DNA of 64,000 bases. It comes from Phytomonas francai. Its lineage: Eukaryota > Euglenozoa > Kinetoplastea > Trypanosomatida > Trypanosomatidae. The notes under the pieces were generated by a model. That model made no database searches. It was not told where the DNA came from and saw only the letters and a list, made by a program, of their open reading frames with translations. Where the stretch lies: positions 951,366-1,015,365 of the forward strand of contig MJCC01000002.1 in the NCBI GenBank assembly GCA_001766655.1, read 5' to 3'. The position numbers were made by a program, and so were the translations under genes. Of this stretch, positions 18,292 through 27,165 are shown one piece after another (position 1 is the first letter of the stretch; every line of letters begins with the position of its first letter).

Positions 18292-18529
18292 CTATTCGTT
18301 TGCCACTCTGGAAGTCGTATGTGCTCTCCCTGAGCTATTTTCATACGTGTAGGATACGTACTCCTTTTTATATAATAGATACTTTTGACCATTGAATGTG
18401 AACGTAAGACCCACAAATTTTATGCTAAAGGACATCCCCTGCGCACATAGTGGACGAGGAGTTGTAATTTGTTGTTCTTAGATACTCTTTAATCACTCCC
18501 AAAGTGTGCTTGACAGGGCGTGAAAACAT
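18292..18529 (-). pseudogene. Possible small gene (about 79 codons) with one frame break
   Basis: An ATG at 18527-18529 opens a 34-residue frame (MFSRPVKHTLGVIKEYL...) that stops at 18425. The next frame, which carries its own ATG at 18433-18435 (MSFSIKFVGLTFTFNGQ...), runs 47 residues to a stop at 18292. Both have coding character and the first is preceded, on the minus strand, by a pyrimidine-rich strip and an AG (TATATCCTCTTTTCGACAG) about 10 nt before the ATG, as for a trans-spliced mRNA. A single-base change near the G4 run at 18436-18439 would unite them. The product is not recognised; it could also be two chance frames. Confidence 0.35.
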
Positions 18530-19189
18530 TTTAGGTGCTGTCGAAAAGAGGATATAATCACTCTCTAGATTCGCTGATGTCGACGTTAAGGATACGCTTG
18601 GCAACTCGCAGAGCTAGAATTGGGGATCAGGTATCGGTTCAGCATGCTTGTCTCTTTTTATACAAAAGATCAACTGCGGAATTAACGAGTAAAAAAGTCA
18701 GAAGTTTCGAGGTTCTCCAGTTAGACTAATACTTTGCTTCCTATAATCTTTACCTGTATAAATGTGAGCTTAAAAGCAAACATGGCAATGCGTATTTAAA
18801 AAAAAGACCCACTTCAGAATATGGATGAAATGGCGTCCACGGTGTGCACAGAATGACACCTCTTTGAAGAGTTGATCATTTCTAAATAGCTGTTCGGCAT
18901 CAAATAGATAGGGGAAAGGTAACCTTAAAAATCGCAAGAAAAATGAAATACAAGAAAAAGGTAAATTGTGCTAAAATAACTCAACCAATATTAGACGTCT
19001 GTAGGAATAATGGTATAATCTGTTTTCAATGCTCCAAAATGCACACGTATGTATGTTTATATGAAGAAAAGGTGTTCTGTTTCAAAACATCATTAGCTTT
19101 TTGCTGTATAGCAGCTATTTATTTTATTTAATGATAGTTCCTCCCTTATTACCTTCCCTTCTGTATTTAATTGAGATTAACATTTATTT

Positions 19190-19381
19190 TCAAAGAGACT
19201 TCGGCTTTTTCTCCGAGGCAAGGACCTTAAATCTACGCTTGATCATAATACGGTGCCGACTGTAAGCATCATCAGGGCTGAAGCGAGCAGGATGAGCACT
19301 AAGTGTGGGCTTGTCATAAGGGTCAATCTTCTTGAGGGTGTAAACTCGCTTGCCGTTTTCGACGTAAACCTGGAGATGCAT
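19190..19381 (-). CDS. NOP10: H/ACA snoRNP protein NOP10
   Basis: A 63-residue protein covering the whole of NOP10 (64 residues in human). The core [20 protein letters not shown], followed by [20 protein letters not shown], is almost the family consensus. NOP10 sits between the pseudouridine synthase CBF5/dyskerin and L7Ae/NHP2 in H/ACA particles that pseudouridylate rRNA and snRNA, and in trypanosomatids it also serves the particle that modifies the spliced leader RNA. The archaeal zinc-binding cysteines are absent, as in other eukaryotes. ATG at 19379-19381. Confidence 0.97.
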   Translation of the reverse strand: MHLQVYVENGKRVYTLKKIDPYDKPTLSAHPARFSPDDAYSRHRIMIKRRFKVLASEKKPKSL

Positions 19382-19766
19382 AGCTTTCTGTATGGGGAAA
19401 AAAATGGCAATCCTATTTGCTATTTAATAAATAGTAGTTACTTCCTTTCAGAAAGTTAGTTGTAAATTTTAGATAAAACAAAGTCGGAAAATTTAGCATG
19501 AGCATCCAAAGAATCTTATATGAACCATTATCCTTTTTTCTAGATAAACCTCAGACCATACTCAGCAGTGCATTTTGCTACTAAAAACACCTGCGTATAT
19601 ACACTAACTAAACGAAGAATGTATTTTTTCGTTTGTTGTAGGGGATTATTGAGAATAATCAGGGAAGGAAACAGCGAATATGTTATTCGCTGATTTCCTA
19701 TTAGTATAAAAAAATCAACAGTATTAACAAAAGTGTACACCAAAAGGAGGAAGATAACGTGAAAAT
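19382..19766. other. Intergenic region, no gene seen
   Basis: About 385 bp of AT-rich DNA between NOP10 and the upstream IQ-motif gene; expected UTRs and splice signal. No RNA gene recognised. Confidence 0.55.
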
Positions 19767-21101
19767 TTAATAGCTAACAATAGACTTATTCCTTCCTTTT
19801 AGATGAGCTAATAGGGCAGAATCATTGCGAAACTTACCAATAATAAAACACACATTATCCATAATTGCTACGAACGTATTGTGCGGAAGAAAAACAGGGA
19901 ATTTTAAAGGCGGCATCTTAGATCTGATGGAAAAAAGGGTAATTTCATTCGATCGTATTTTACTGGTGTTTTCCTCGAATGGTGAAGATGCAAGAGAACG
20001 AGTGTAACACAACAGCGCAGAGGCAGCAATCCTCCTTAATTTTGCCAGAAGAGCAATTTCTAACTCTTTGCGGAGGAGTGACTCCGGAAGTGGGCCGATT
20101 TTCGAATAGCTATAGACGTCTACATCATGCGGTGTAGTATCGCGTTCACGCGTTGTACATTTGCGGAGTTCTAAACTTGACGATTTTTGATCCAGACGGA
20201 GTTTATGTTCTGACAGAGGTGAGATGGCCTCGATATCCCGAAGAAGTTCCTGATCCCACATGGAACCAACCTCAGCCCAGTATAACGGCTCTTCATCTCG
20301 ACGCAATTTTAAAAAATTGAGCTCGACACCGGCACGAAGGCGCTGATGATGACGTCGGAAGCTGCGCTGTATCAATGCAACCCGTTTCCCAATATTCGTG
20401 TGAATTCTAGATAATATAATCTTAACACAGCTCTGTAGAGAGACCCGGATCATGTCAATTGAAATGAATTTCTTTATTCTCGTGTACTGTTTGTCCTCAA
20501 CGAAGGCCCTATCATGCTTTGCGTCCTCTTGCTTCAGGAAATTAGGCAGATTAAAATTCAAAAGGGGGATGGAGAACTCCTGCACCGGCCGATTTGGCGT
20601 GCGCTGATTTTCGTCAGTAGCATGGGAGTCGCTTTTCCCTCTCCTATTTTTGATATTTTCTGTCGTCACTTTGATGGAAAGCGGTTCTAGGAAAACAGTT
20701 CCCGCAGACATATTAGGATGATCGACACACTTGGGCTGAGAAGTGGGATAAGTACTCCTTCTAACAGGGGGATCCACATCTGAGACGCTCTTAGCCATCC
20801 TCGAGTGTGATAGCACGGTATCAGAGTACTCACCACGCAAAACCGCCTCTGGCAAAGAACTTGTTGTCGATAAAAAACGTTTGCGTAAGGAGTTTTCCCA
20901 ATAATTGTGATAGGGCATAAAGCTAGGCATAGAAATCTCCTTCCTCGGGGAACTCAGCTTCTCCAAACGAGATCTACTTAAACGATTAGGACGCGGGGGA
21001 GGGCAACATATAGGTGGGATCGTGTGGATGTGCTTGGTATCTGTATAAATGTCATACTGATGTCGAGGATCACGATTGCTCGCATTTGATAGCCGCTTCA
21101 T
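19767..21101 (-). CDS. Unknown protein with an IQ-like motif
   Basis: A 444-residue protein that I do not recognise. The first 200 residues are polar and probably disordered (many Ser, Arg, Pro). A basic amphipathic segment at about 250-265, ALIQRSFRRHHQRLR, fits IQxxxRGxxxR apart from the glycine, so it may bind calmodulin or a related EF-hand protein. The following region is acidic and then helical (KELEIALLAKLRRIAASALL near 365-385). No signal peptide or convincing membrane helix is seen. The frame is intact for 1.3 kb and the ATG is at 21099-21101. Divergent proteins like this are common in the trypanosomatid flagellum and cytoskeleton; that is only a guess here. Confidence 0.75.
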   Translation of the reverse strand: MKRLSNASNRDPRHQYDIYTDTKHIHTIPPICCPPPRPNRLSRSRLEKLSSPRKEISMPSFMPYHNYWENSLRKRFLSTTSSLPEAVLRGEYSDTVLSHSRMAKSVSDVDPPVRRSTYPTSQPKCVDHPNMSAGTVFLEPLSIKVTTENIKNRRGKSDSHATDENQRTPNRPVQEFSIPLLNFNLPNFLKQEDAKHDRAFVEDKQYTRIKKFISIDMIRVSLQSCVKIILSRIHTNIGKRVALIQRSFRRHHQRLRAGVELNFLKLRRDEEPLYWAEVGSMWDQELLRDIEAISPLSEHKLRLDQKSSSLELRKCTTRERDTTPHDVDVYSYSKIGPLPESLLRKELEIALLAKLRRIAASALLCYTRSLASSPFEENTSKIRSNEITLFSIRSKMPPLKFPVFLPHNTFVAIMDNVCFIIGKFRNDSALLAHLKGRNKSIVSY

Positions 21102-21211
21102 GATGTACGTCGTGCTCTTTCTAACGGAAAAGGTAAAGCAGGGAAAATCATCTGTCGGGAGGGAAAAAGATAAAGCAATTTACCAATAATATTAATAAAT
21201 GTATAAAAAAA

Positions 21212-21250
<39 letters not shown>

Positions 21251-21461
21251 AACCCCTGATGTTCCTATTACACATCAGACGTATATTTTCTTACACACCA
21301 TCGATAAAATTGTTAGATGATAGCTTTATGAAAGTGTGAAGTGAAAAGCTCATACAAAAATTCGCTTAAACTACTGATTTCTCGACACTCAACAAAAAGC
21401 TGACGGTTTAATAAATTAGTATTTTCGGAAAATGTAGAAAAAAAGAAGGCTACACACTCCT
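21102..21461. other. Intergenic region with TA microsatellite
   Basis: About 360 bp. A (TA)n run of roughly 15 units lies at about 21215-21246. No gene seen. Confidence 0.65.
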
Positions 21462-22238
21462 CTACTTGTTCCAATTCTTCCTATTAGCCTGCTTTTTAGC
21501 GGTCCGCCATTCCTTTAGAAGTGTTGCCGGCGCATTAGCATAACTCCACTTATGACGGTCCTTCATGAATTCCAACTCTTCTGAGATCTGTTTAAAAATC
21601 TTAGAGTAGTCGACAGGCTGACCTGGTGCACCACCTCCCTGCATCTGGTGCATCAAGAGTGCCTGGTCACTCGCAGTGGCATCTTGGCCAAGCAAGAGCT
21701 GCAGGATTCCTTGGCTTCCAAACATAATAAGGAAATACATACTCAAAGACGTGACGTAGGTGCAGTCCAAGTCATCAATATCCAGCCCGCGTTGCACCAT
21801 CCCGCGAAACCGCTGGTATAGCGGAAAGGGGAGTTTCGCGACAACAAACCCAGAGAAAAAGTTCGAAACAAGCATCATCATACCAATGTTAGGCACCAAC
21901 GACATAAACTGGTTTTTTAAGAGACCCATCATCATGTTCGGATCGTTCATCATCTCCATAGGGTTTGGTGGGGGCACCTTCTTTTTCAGATCTTGATTCA
22001 TAAGCTCTTCCACACGCTTTTTGTAGCCCGCTGGTGGAAGGCTATTTCCAGACTGTATCAGTAAACGCGCGTAGTTCACTATATTCGTATTGCAAATTGC
22101 TGCCATGTTAGCATCAGTCTTGGATGTGAAGAGAAGACCTGCATAGTGCCTCAGGATTCCCACGAAGATAACAATAGCGATCAGAGGTAGAAGTACCCAG
22201 TCGCGAATGCTGGGATCAAGTAAAATATTTTGCTGCAT
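21462..22238 (-). CDS. EMC3: ER membrane protein complex subunit 3
   Basis: A 258-residue EMC3 (TMEM111), the Oxa1-superfamily insertase subunit of the ER membrane complex that places transmembrane and tail-anchored proteins. The N-terminus ILLDPSIRDWVLLPLIAIVI is close to the family start. The later FVVAKLPFPLYQRFRGMVQRG and LDCTYVTSLSMYFLIMFG are the EMC3 signature around TM2 and TM3. A Met-rich loop (NPMEMMNDPNMMMGLLKN, about 97-114) lies in the cytosolic part. Length is normal (about 260). ATG at 22236-22238. Confidence 0.96.
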   Translation of the reverse strand: MQQNILLDPSIRDWVLLPLIAIVIFVGILRHYAGLLFTSKTDANMAAICNTNIVNYARLLIQSGNSLPPAGYKKRVEELMNQDLKKKVPPPNPMEMMNDPNMMMGLLKNQFMSLVPNIGMMMLVSNFFSGFVVAKLPFPLYQRFRGMVQRGLDIDDLDCTYVTSLSMYFLIMFGSQGILQLLLGQDATASDQALLMHQMQGGGAPGQPVDYSKIFKQISEELEFMKDRHKWSYANAPATLLKEWRTAKKQANRKNWNK

Positions 22239-22619
22239 GGATTCCTCTATTTGAAGCTACTTTCACCAGTTTAAGACACACACACACACACACACAAGAA
22301 CAAAAAAGAAAGCTTTTTATAGTATATTTGTAAAAATTAAAGGGGTAAATTTAAAAAGGGATATAAGCAATGGAGATAATATATAAGAATAACAAAAAAA
22401 AAAGAAGCAAAACCAAGCTGAACCTCCGATTTCATTGGATTTTAACTCTCTATTAAGTTTGTTTGGGGTTCACTAAAGAAACACCGACTCAAACAACATG
22501 AACACTTAATGTTGAATGAAAATATTTTTAACAAATCATAACAAATACAACGATACTCCAAAGAAGCATGAGTAAGAGTAAGCCTGTATTTCCCGTGTAT
22601 TGTATAATTCAGATTGACG
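22239..22619. other. Intergenic region with CA microsatellite
   Basis: About 380 bp. A run of alternating C and A lies at about 22276-22296, in the presumed 5' UTR or splice region of EMC3. No gene seen. Confidence 0.6.
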
Positions 22620-23933
22620 TTAACGAACCTTAGGAAATATTATTTGCGTATATTTGTCTATTCGGCGCTGATACAAGTTTGGAGGAATAGTCGACAATGT
22701 TTTTTGAGCCCATAAAAAGGATTTACAAAAATTGGCAAGTTTCTTTTTGATATTATACCTTGTAAGGACGTCTATAATACCAATGTAGTAAACTTCTTGA
22801 CCCAGTACACTAGGGATACCTTTCTCATACTTTGAAACAGTATAGTGCCTGCTACGGACCCTCGTTAGACAGCGACTGTCCAAAACACAGGGTGTTATTT
22901 GCGAGGGATCGGCCCTTCCAAAGTTCAAATCATCTCGTTGAGAACCACTCTGGGAGTCATCCCCCTGACTTGAAGAATTGCTGTTATTGCAGTGTACGCC
23001 AATGAGTAGCGAGTAGTCCATAAGATTCACAGATGCCAGGTATGCATAATCTGATAAAAGCTGCCCAATTAATTGATCACGATGTGTTTTTTTAATCCAA
23101 AACATCCGTGTCAGATCCTTATCATGCTTTGTGGTCACCTCTTGCTTGCATGTAGCCTTGTTTTGTGCTACATTTAAGCTTTCCTCAATTCTCCTTTCGG
23201 TGCTATGCTCATTATCTAAGTTTTTATTTGGGTCATAGGTGTGAGGCACCAAGTTAGGTATATAGAAAAACTTCCCCAGTTTTGGCATGCGCCCCTTGAT
23301 ATCCCACTTCTCATGTAATACGCCCACATTTGAAAAGACGTCAGAGGTGCATAGAATATAGCCCACTCGCTTACCTACTCGCATACTAAAGAGCATGTAA
23401 AAGCGTGAAAGAAGGGAGTTAGGATTCATTGAAAGATACTGAATGTAGGACACTAGGATATCGGAAAGGACCTCGGACTCCTCCTTTCCGATAGTCTTGG
23501 ACAGAAAAAGCATATTCTTCGAACTGATAAAAAAAGCCTGCGAGCGGCCAGCGCTTAGATTCATCTTATAGTGTCCGACAGGGAGGGTCCACTCATCGAT
23601 GTATTTTGCGTTATTTACGCAATTCATATTTCTAATTAGACAAAAAACTTTGGGTGCATATTCAGACACCTCTACTTCTTTGCCCTCAACCAAGAAACGG
23701 TGCACAGACCTCTCCATGTATGCTTTCATGGGAAGCTGAGGAAACTGTGTCTCATTACTAGCTTGAGAAACCTGTGGGGGGGCACTCAGATTATTTTTTC
23801 TCACCACAGGATTATTCAAAGCTGAGCATTCAGCGGCGCATTTCTCGTGTGATAACGCCAGCATGCGAATGGCAGATACAATTTGGAGCCCGGTTAGACC
23901 ACGACCACTGGTTGAGGTACCATTTTGACCCAT
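22620..23933 (-). CDS. Phosphatidylinositol phosphate kinase (PIP5K family)
   Basis: A 437-residue PIP kinase that probably phosphorylates phosphatidylinositol 4-phosphate to PI(4,5)P2. Kinase features: SAGRSQAFFISSKNMLFLSKTIGKEE (ATP-binding lysine), NPNSLLSRFYMLF, KWDIKGR, MDYSLLIGVHCN with the catalytic aspartate, and YYIGIIDVLTRYNIKKKLA (the IID metal-binding motif). The C-terminal SFLWAQKTLSTIPPNLYQRR carries the substrate-loop position. The frame extends to a TTG; the ATG at 23931-23933 gives the N-terminus MGQNGTS, which fits the MGxxx(S/T) N-myristoylation pattern, so membrane attachment by lipid is plausible. A Ser-rich insert (about 320-345) splits the domain after the DYSLL box. 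Confidence 0.9.
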   Translation of the reverse strand: MGQNGTSTSGRGLTGLQIVSAIRMLALSHEKCAAECSALNNPVVRKNNLSAPPQVSQASNETQFPQLPMKAYMERSVHRFLVEGKEVEVSEYAPKVFCLIRNMNCVNNAKYIDEWTLPVGHYKMNLSAGRSQAFFISSKNMLFLSKTIGKEESEVLSDILVSYIQYLSMNPNSLLSRFYMLFSMRVGKRVGYILCTSDVFSNVGVLHEKWDIKGRMPKLGKFFYIPNLVPHTYDPNKNLDNEHSTERRIEESLNVAQNKATCKQEVTTKHDKDLTRMFWIKKTHRDQLIGQLLSDYAYLASVNLMDYSLLIGVHCNNSNSSSQGDDSQSGSQRDDLNFGRADPSQITPCVLDSRCLTRVRSRHYTVSKYEKGIPSVLGQEVYYIGIIDVLTRYNIKKKLANFCKSFLWAQKTLSTIPPNLYQRRIDKYTQIIFPKVR

Positions 23934-24265
23934 TATAATTTCTAATAACAAATTCAATGTAAACCTTTTTAAAGGAATGAGGTGAAGCTCGTAGTATTAC
24001 CCCCTTGGATCTATATAACTGTCGTGCTCCCTTTTACTTGAGTAGCCATTAATTGTGAATATATATCAAGATGTGAAAATATACGATTCTACATAACAAA
24101 AGACGCAATAGTGTTTGCTTGTTTTCCAACAACATATGAATCATCCATGAAAGTAGTTTGAATATCTATATGTGTATATTTATGTATAGATGTATAGAGA
24201 AACATCGGCTTATATGGCTTCTAGTTTCCAATTTACGCAAGCTTTGTGTGTGTGTAAGCATGACG
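23934..24265. other. Intergenic region, no gene seen
   Basis: About 330 bp, AT-rich, with a TG-rich strip near 24246-24256. Expected UTRs only. Confidence 0.55.
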
Positions 24266-24694
24266 TCAAGACAACGTCTTGTACTTCTGAAGTAGTTTTT
24301 CCTTAATGGAGAGTTCACATGGTTGACTGGACACCCTACTGGGTTCACCCGCTGTTGGCGCCACTGCAGGTGTATCTTTCTCTCGCTGCTCACGCTGTCT
24401 CTTGCGGCTCAGGATTTGTTGTAAAATAAAAGCCTCCTGCTGCGCGTGATCGGCGTCACCGCCTAATACATTCACAGTTTGGGAACTGAAGAGCCCCGGA
24501 CTCATAGAATGCATGTCGCCCTGTTGTGTTTGCTGGTTATTCGACGCATCGCCTTTTTGCTTGTCCTTGTGGCTAAAAATCTTTTCTTTCATAGCGCGCC
24601 GGCGTTGCTCACGCCACTTCGTGGGGTCCTTAGACAGCTCAAGCAGGGTAGGGTTAACTTCTGCTATATTTCCATCCTTGTTTGACGAGTCCAT
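24266..24694 (-). CDS. Small unknown polar protein
   Basis: A 142-residue protein that I do not recognise. It is highly charged: NPTLLELSKDPTKWREQRRR near the N-terminus, a Gln/Asn-rich middle, and basic helices KRQREQREKD and SIKEKLLQKYKTLS at the C-terminus. No membrane segment or known motif. ATG at 24692-24694, correct strand for the unit, intact frame. The length and conserved-looking N-terminal block make a real gene likely, but conservation cannot be shown from this window. A role in RNA or chromatin binding would fit the basic composition but is not supported further. Confidence 0.65.
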   Translation of the reverse strand: MDSSNKDGNIAEVNPTLLELSKDPTKWREQRRRAMKEKIFSHKDKQKGDASNNQQTQQGDMHSMSPGLFSSQTVNVLGGDADHAQQEAFILQQILSRKRQREQREKDTPAVAPTAGEPSRVSSQPCELSIKEKLLQKYKTLS

Positions 24695-25489
24695 GAGGGT
24701 CGAATACGTTAAAGGGATCCTTATATAAAACTATTCGCTAATTTCGAGAAAAAAACGTAAAGAGGGATTGCGGAAAATGTGCAGTTGAAACAGTAAGCAT
24801 TAAAGTTTGCCCCTTGATATTGCTCATAAGAAGAAATAACTTAACTTACAGAACCAAAAAGTATTTCCAGTGACTGAATAAACAATATAAATAATATGAT
24901 ATTGAAAGGAATATTTTTAGCACCGCGTCTTCTCCAAAGCTTCCTTTTTCAAACCCGATTGGATGTATTTTGCTATCAATGAGAATATGAGTGGCCATAA
25001 ATTAACACCTACTACTTTTATGATACTATATCTTCCACACATCCTTCTTTTTCGAGTGAACACCTTTTCGACGCAACTCACTCAACAACAACAATCCGCA
25101 CCACATACACGTTCGTTTCTTCATAACAACCCCGTTTTAGAGACTCACCTTGGGGGGAAAAATATCTTGATGTCGTAGAATAACTTTCTCAGTCAAGATG
25201 CATTAAAAAAGGACGTGGAAAGGACCTATAAGACATCTTGAACTCGCTTTCTACTTCCTTGGACACATAGCATGTCAAGAAAAAGGAAAACGATATCTGT
25301 TATAAACTTCTTGGGCTTATTTTCTACAAAGCGATCCATCAATTTCAGGAATCCTTCGTGGTAAGCATCACCCTGTAAAATATAAGCTTCAGTATATTAA
25401 AGGTGTCTGAGTTGACAAAAAAAGAAAATGAAAACAGTAAACAATCGTAGTAAATAAAGTTGTAAAGGACTAATTTTGGTGTTTGTGAG
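24695..25489. other. Intergenic region, no gene seen
   Basis: About 800 bp leading into the tandem array. AT-rich, with a few short frames without support. Confidence 0.55.
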
Positions 25490-26873
25490 GCGTCGTTCAT
25501 CGTAACTATGACAATGTTGGGTTAGAGTAATATCATGAAGAATCAAACACAACAAAAAGATTCAAATCATAACGACAGAGCTCCAAACAAACGGAATTCG
25601 GAAACATGTTCGGGAAAAGGTGGAGGGCTGTGAAAGGAAAACGCTACCATCAGATAAAACTAGAAATGTTAACTATACATCAACATATGATCAGCTCAAA
25701 CAGAACGCGATAAGTTTTCATCAAAATCATCACCGTAGTGTTTTCCATTCAAACCTGTTTGCCAATGCCCTAATAACAAAGGGAAACATTCCCTCTCTCT
25801 CTTCCCCTCCCTTACCCCTATCTCATACCCTTTCGATTCAAAAAGAATGCGGAAACACCGTAAGCAGCCTTAGTAGAGAAAAAATACAAAGCGGATGCCA
25901 AATTAATGCAACAAGAATAAAACCCTAGACCATTAAGGGCAACACGGCAATCAACAGCACACGCCTCTCGAAGACGTTGATATAGCCCTCACGCAAGATC
26001 TAGAATCATTCGATCGCTGTATCGTGTGCAAACCGCTTTTAAAAAAAGGAAGCGAAGCACACATGTCGGCAGAAAGGAAAAAGGAGCTCGAAGCGTCGTT
26101 CATCGTAACTATGACAATNGTGTGCAAACCGCTTTTAAAAAAAGGAAGCGAAGCACACATGTCGGCAGAAAGGAAAAAGGAGCTCGAAGCGTCGTTCATC
26201 GTAACTATGACAATTTTGGGTTAGAGTAATATCATGAAGAATCAAACACAACAAAAAGATTCAAATCATAACGACAGAGCTCCAAACAAACGGAATTCGG
26301 AAACATGTTCGGGAAAAGGTGGAGGGCTGTGAAAGGAAAACGCTACCATCAGATAAAACTAGAAATGTTAACTATACATCAACATATGATCAGCTCAAAC
26401 AGAACGCGATAAGTTTTCATCAAAATCATCACCGTAGTGTTTTCCATTCAAACCTGTTTGCCAATGCCCTAATAACAAAGGGAAACATTCCCTCTCTCTC
26501 TTCCCCTCCCTTACCCCTATCTCATACCCTTTCGATTCAAAAAGAATGCGGAAACACCGTAAGCAGCCTTAGTAGAGAAAAAATACAAAGCGGATGCCAA
26601 ATTAATGCAACAAGAATAAAACCCTAGACCATTAAGGGCAACACGGCAATCAACAGCACACGCCTCTCGAAGACGTTGATATAGCCCTCACGCAAGATCT
26701 AGAATCATTCGATCGCTGTATCGTGTGCAAACCGCTTTTAAAAAAAGGAAGCGAAGCACACATGTCGGCAGAAAGGAAAAAGGAGCTCGAAGCGTCGTTC
26801 ATCGTAACTATGACAATGTTGGGTTAGAGTAATATCATGAAGAATCAAACACAACAAAAAGATTCAAATCATA
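25490..26873. repeat. 603-bp tandem repeat array, copy number uncertain
   Basis: Unit A runs 25490-26092, and the next unit starts at 26093 with the same GCGTCGTTCATCGTAACTAT start. After an N at 26119 the sequence resumes at the end of a unit (26120-26188), followed by complete unit Y (26189-26791) and the first 82 bp of another (26792-26873). Units A and Y differ by very little (for example G/T at one base: ACAATGTTGGG versus ACAATTTTGGG). Each unit contains a plus-strand frame open for 63 codons (26636-26827 in unit Y) with a CIVC motif, but without a good start and opposite to the transcription unit. Nothing here matches a trypanosomatid satellite I know. Confidence 0.92.
26119..26119. 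other. Assembly gap (single N) inside the tandem array
   Basis: The one ambiguous base in the window sits at a point where the sequence jumps back from the beginning of a repeat unit to its end (about 96 bp re-read). This is the pattern of two contigs joined inside a tandem array, so the number of 603-bp units between them is unknown. Confidence 0.9.
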
Positions 26874-27165
26874 ACGAGACGCATTGATTCCTAAATGAAA
26901 GAAACTTTTATAGAACCTTGATACTATATCTAAAACCAGTTAGGTAAGGGGGAAAAAATGTAAGAGAAGATTAGCATAAATCACTCAATCAAAATAAGCG
27001 AATATATTCATGTTGGTAAGGTAATAAAATGATATTTCTATCATTATTATATGCTTTTGCCAATGAAAAGCATCTTTCCCGATTAATCAGCAAGGTAAAC
27101 AGGGAAAAAAAAGATGAAACAAAGTAAATCAGACGGGAGGAAGCATATATAGAATAATGTAAATG
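26874..27165. other. Intergenic region, no gene seen
   Basis: About 290 bp of AT-rich DNA downstream (3' side) of the large unknown gene at 27166-29136. Confidence 0.5.

Larger units (their letters stand above)
17597..19189. other. 1.6 kb gene-poor stretch with coding remnants
   Basis: Between copy 2 of the repeat and NOP10. It holds two frame-broken, protein-like minus-strand stretches (described separately at 17771-18153 and 18292-18529) and otherwise AT-rich DNA. The plus-strand frame at 18535-18729 has no support. No tRNA-like box pair found. Confidence 0.5.

Noticed and set aside
25620..25928. 102-codon frame repeated in each 603-bp unit (also 26319-26627)
   Set aside because: Its first codon is GTG and there is no early ATG. 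It is antisense to the unit, and identity between copies only reflects recent duplication.
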